DNA of 15,952 bases, from positions 1 through 15,952 of the forward strand of contig JALSQC010000080.1 of assembly GCA_026985625.1 (NCBI GenBank), written 5' to 3'. A program made the position numbers and the translations under genes. The DNA comes from Bacteroidales bacterium. Lineage in GTDB: Bacteria > Bacteroidota > Bacteroidia > Bacteroidales > JAFGXI01. The notes under the pieces are model-generated. The model saw only the letters and a list, made by a program, of their open reading frames with translations. It searched no databases and was not told the origin of the DNA. Shown here one piece after another: positions 15,677 through 15,952 of the stretch; within the stretch, counting starts at the first letter, position 1; every line of letters begins with the position of its first letter.

Positions 15677-15684
15677 CAAAATTA
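15677..15684 (-). promoter_or_regulatory. Candidate phosphatase promoter -7 box
   Basis: CAAAATTA on the plus strand reads TAATTTTG on the minus strand, a perfect TAnnTTTG match 31 nt before the phosphatase start. No -33 element is evident. On the plus strand TAATATTG at 15660-15667 is a one-mismatch candidate for the divergent propeller gene. The 42-bp gap must hold elements for both genes, or these must extend into the coding regions. Confidence 0.35.
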
Positions 15685-15688
15685 ATGA

Positions 15689-15952
15689 ATGAAATTTAAA
15701 ATAATGATTTTTCGAAGAATATTATTTACAATTATACTTTTGTCCTTATCAAGTTTACTATTTTCGCAATATGTTAAAAATATAGGAACTCCATTATACG
15801 AAAATTATTTACCCGAGGAAATAAATTCGCACCCACAAACATGGCAAATAACACAAGATAGTTTGGGCTTGTTATATTTTGCAAATCAACAGGGTATATA
15901 TTTGTTTGATGGTAGTAATTGGACTAATTTTTTTGCTATACAAGGTGTTAGG
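15689..15952 (+). CDS. Beta-propeller signalling protein, N-terminal fragment (runs off the window)
   Basis: The frame is open for 88 codons from ATG at 15689 to the window end. It begins with a signal peptide or membrane helix (about residues 9-27, ending LLFSQ). Mature sequence follows with GTPLYENYLPEEI, HPQTWQITQDSLGLLYFANQ, then GIYLFDGSNWTNF. This is the usual opening of Bacteroidota proteins with periplasmic two-component-regulator propeller repeats, in which each blade ends with a G(V/I)xxFDG-type motif. Such proteins are either hybrid histidine kinases or LuxR-like regulators that sense extracellular substrates, often glycans. The cytoplasmic part lies beyond the window, so the output domain is unknown. 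A second in-frame ATG at 15704 is an alternative start. Confidence 0.7.
   Translation, partial: MKFKIMIFRRILFTIILLSLSSLLFSQYVKNIGTPLYENYLPEEINSHPQTWQITQDSLGLLYFANQQGIYLFDGSNWTNFFAIQGVR

Noticed and set aside
1..15952. tRNA, rRNA, riboswitch, CRISPR array, insertion sequence, attachment site or replication origin
   Set aside because: I looked in all intergenic gaps, none longer than 131 bp, and found no cloverleaf, spaced repeats, terminal inverted repeats, transposase or integrase motifs, or DnaA-box clusters.

Overview
This AT-rich window (roughly 30% GC by eye) looks like chromosomal core sequence from a member of the Bacteroidota, probably Bacteroidales-like. The signs are a short primary sigma factor without region 1.1, a Bacteroidota-style MCE/MlaD protein and LptD, TAnnTTTG promoter -7 boxes with no clear Shine-Dalgarno sequences, and the start of a beta-propeller signalling protein of a kind typical of this phylum. 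There is no sign of phage, insertion sequence, CRISPR or plasmid functions. Genes are tightly packed: the longest intergenic gap is 131 bp, so no stretch over 300 bp lacks a gene.

Left region (1-5250), cell envelope. A leftward operon runs amidase, then MlaD-like lipid-transport protein, then the first codons of what looks like NAD-dependent DNA ligase. Divergent from it, across 89 bp, is lptD, which inserts LPS into the outer membrane. The most notable observation is that the amidase and the MlaD-like protein, which are otherwise unrelated, end in homologous SPOR-like domains of about 88 residues. A strong bidirectional terminator closes lptD against rpoD.

Centre (5251-10963). rpoD and an HtrA/DegQ protease run leftward. 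Divergent from them is a compact rightward operon of dapF (lysine and peptidoglycan precursor synthesis), a membrane GT2 glycosyltransferase and an MFS transporter. It ends tail-to-tail with the next leftward block.

Right region (10967-15952). A leftward block contains a DUF721/DciA-like protein, lepA (EF4) and a VTT/DedA-like membrane protein. Divergent from it is a DusB-type tRNA-dihydrouridine synthase, whose stop codon overlaps that of a convergent lipoprotein acid phosphatase of the e(P4) type. The window closes inside a secreted or membrane beta-propeller sensor.

Overall this is housekeeping and envelope biology: peptidoglycan cleavage, LPS assembly, phospholipid trafficking, periplasmic quality control, DAP synthesis and surface glycan synthesis. 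I see no clearly novel defence or mobile system. The points most worth following up are the shared SPOR-like tails and a marked preference for codons ending in C when the next codon starts with G.
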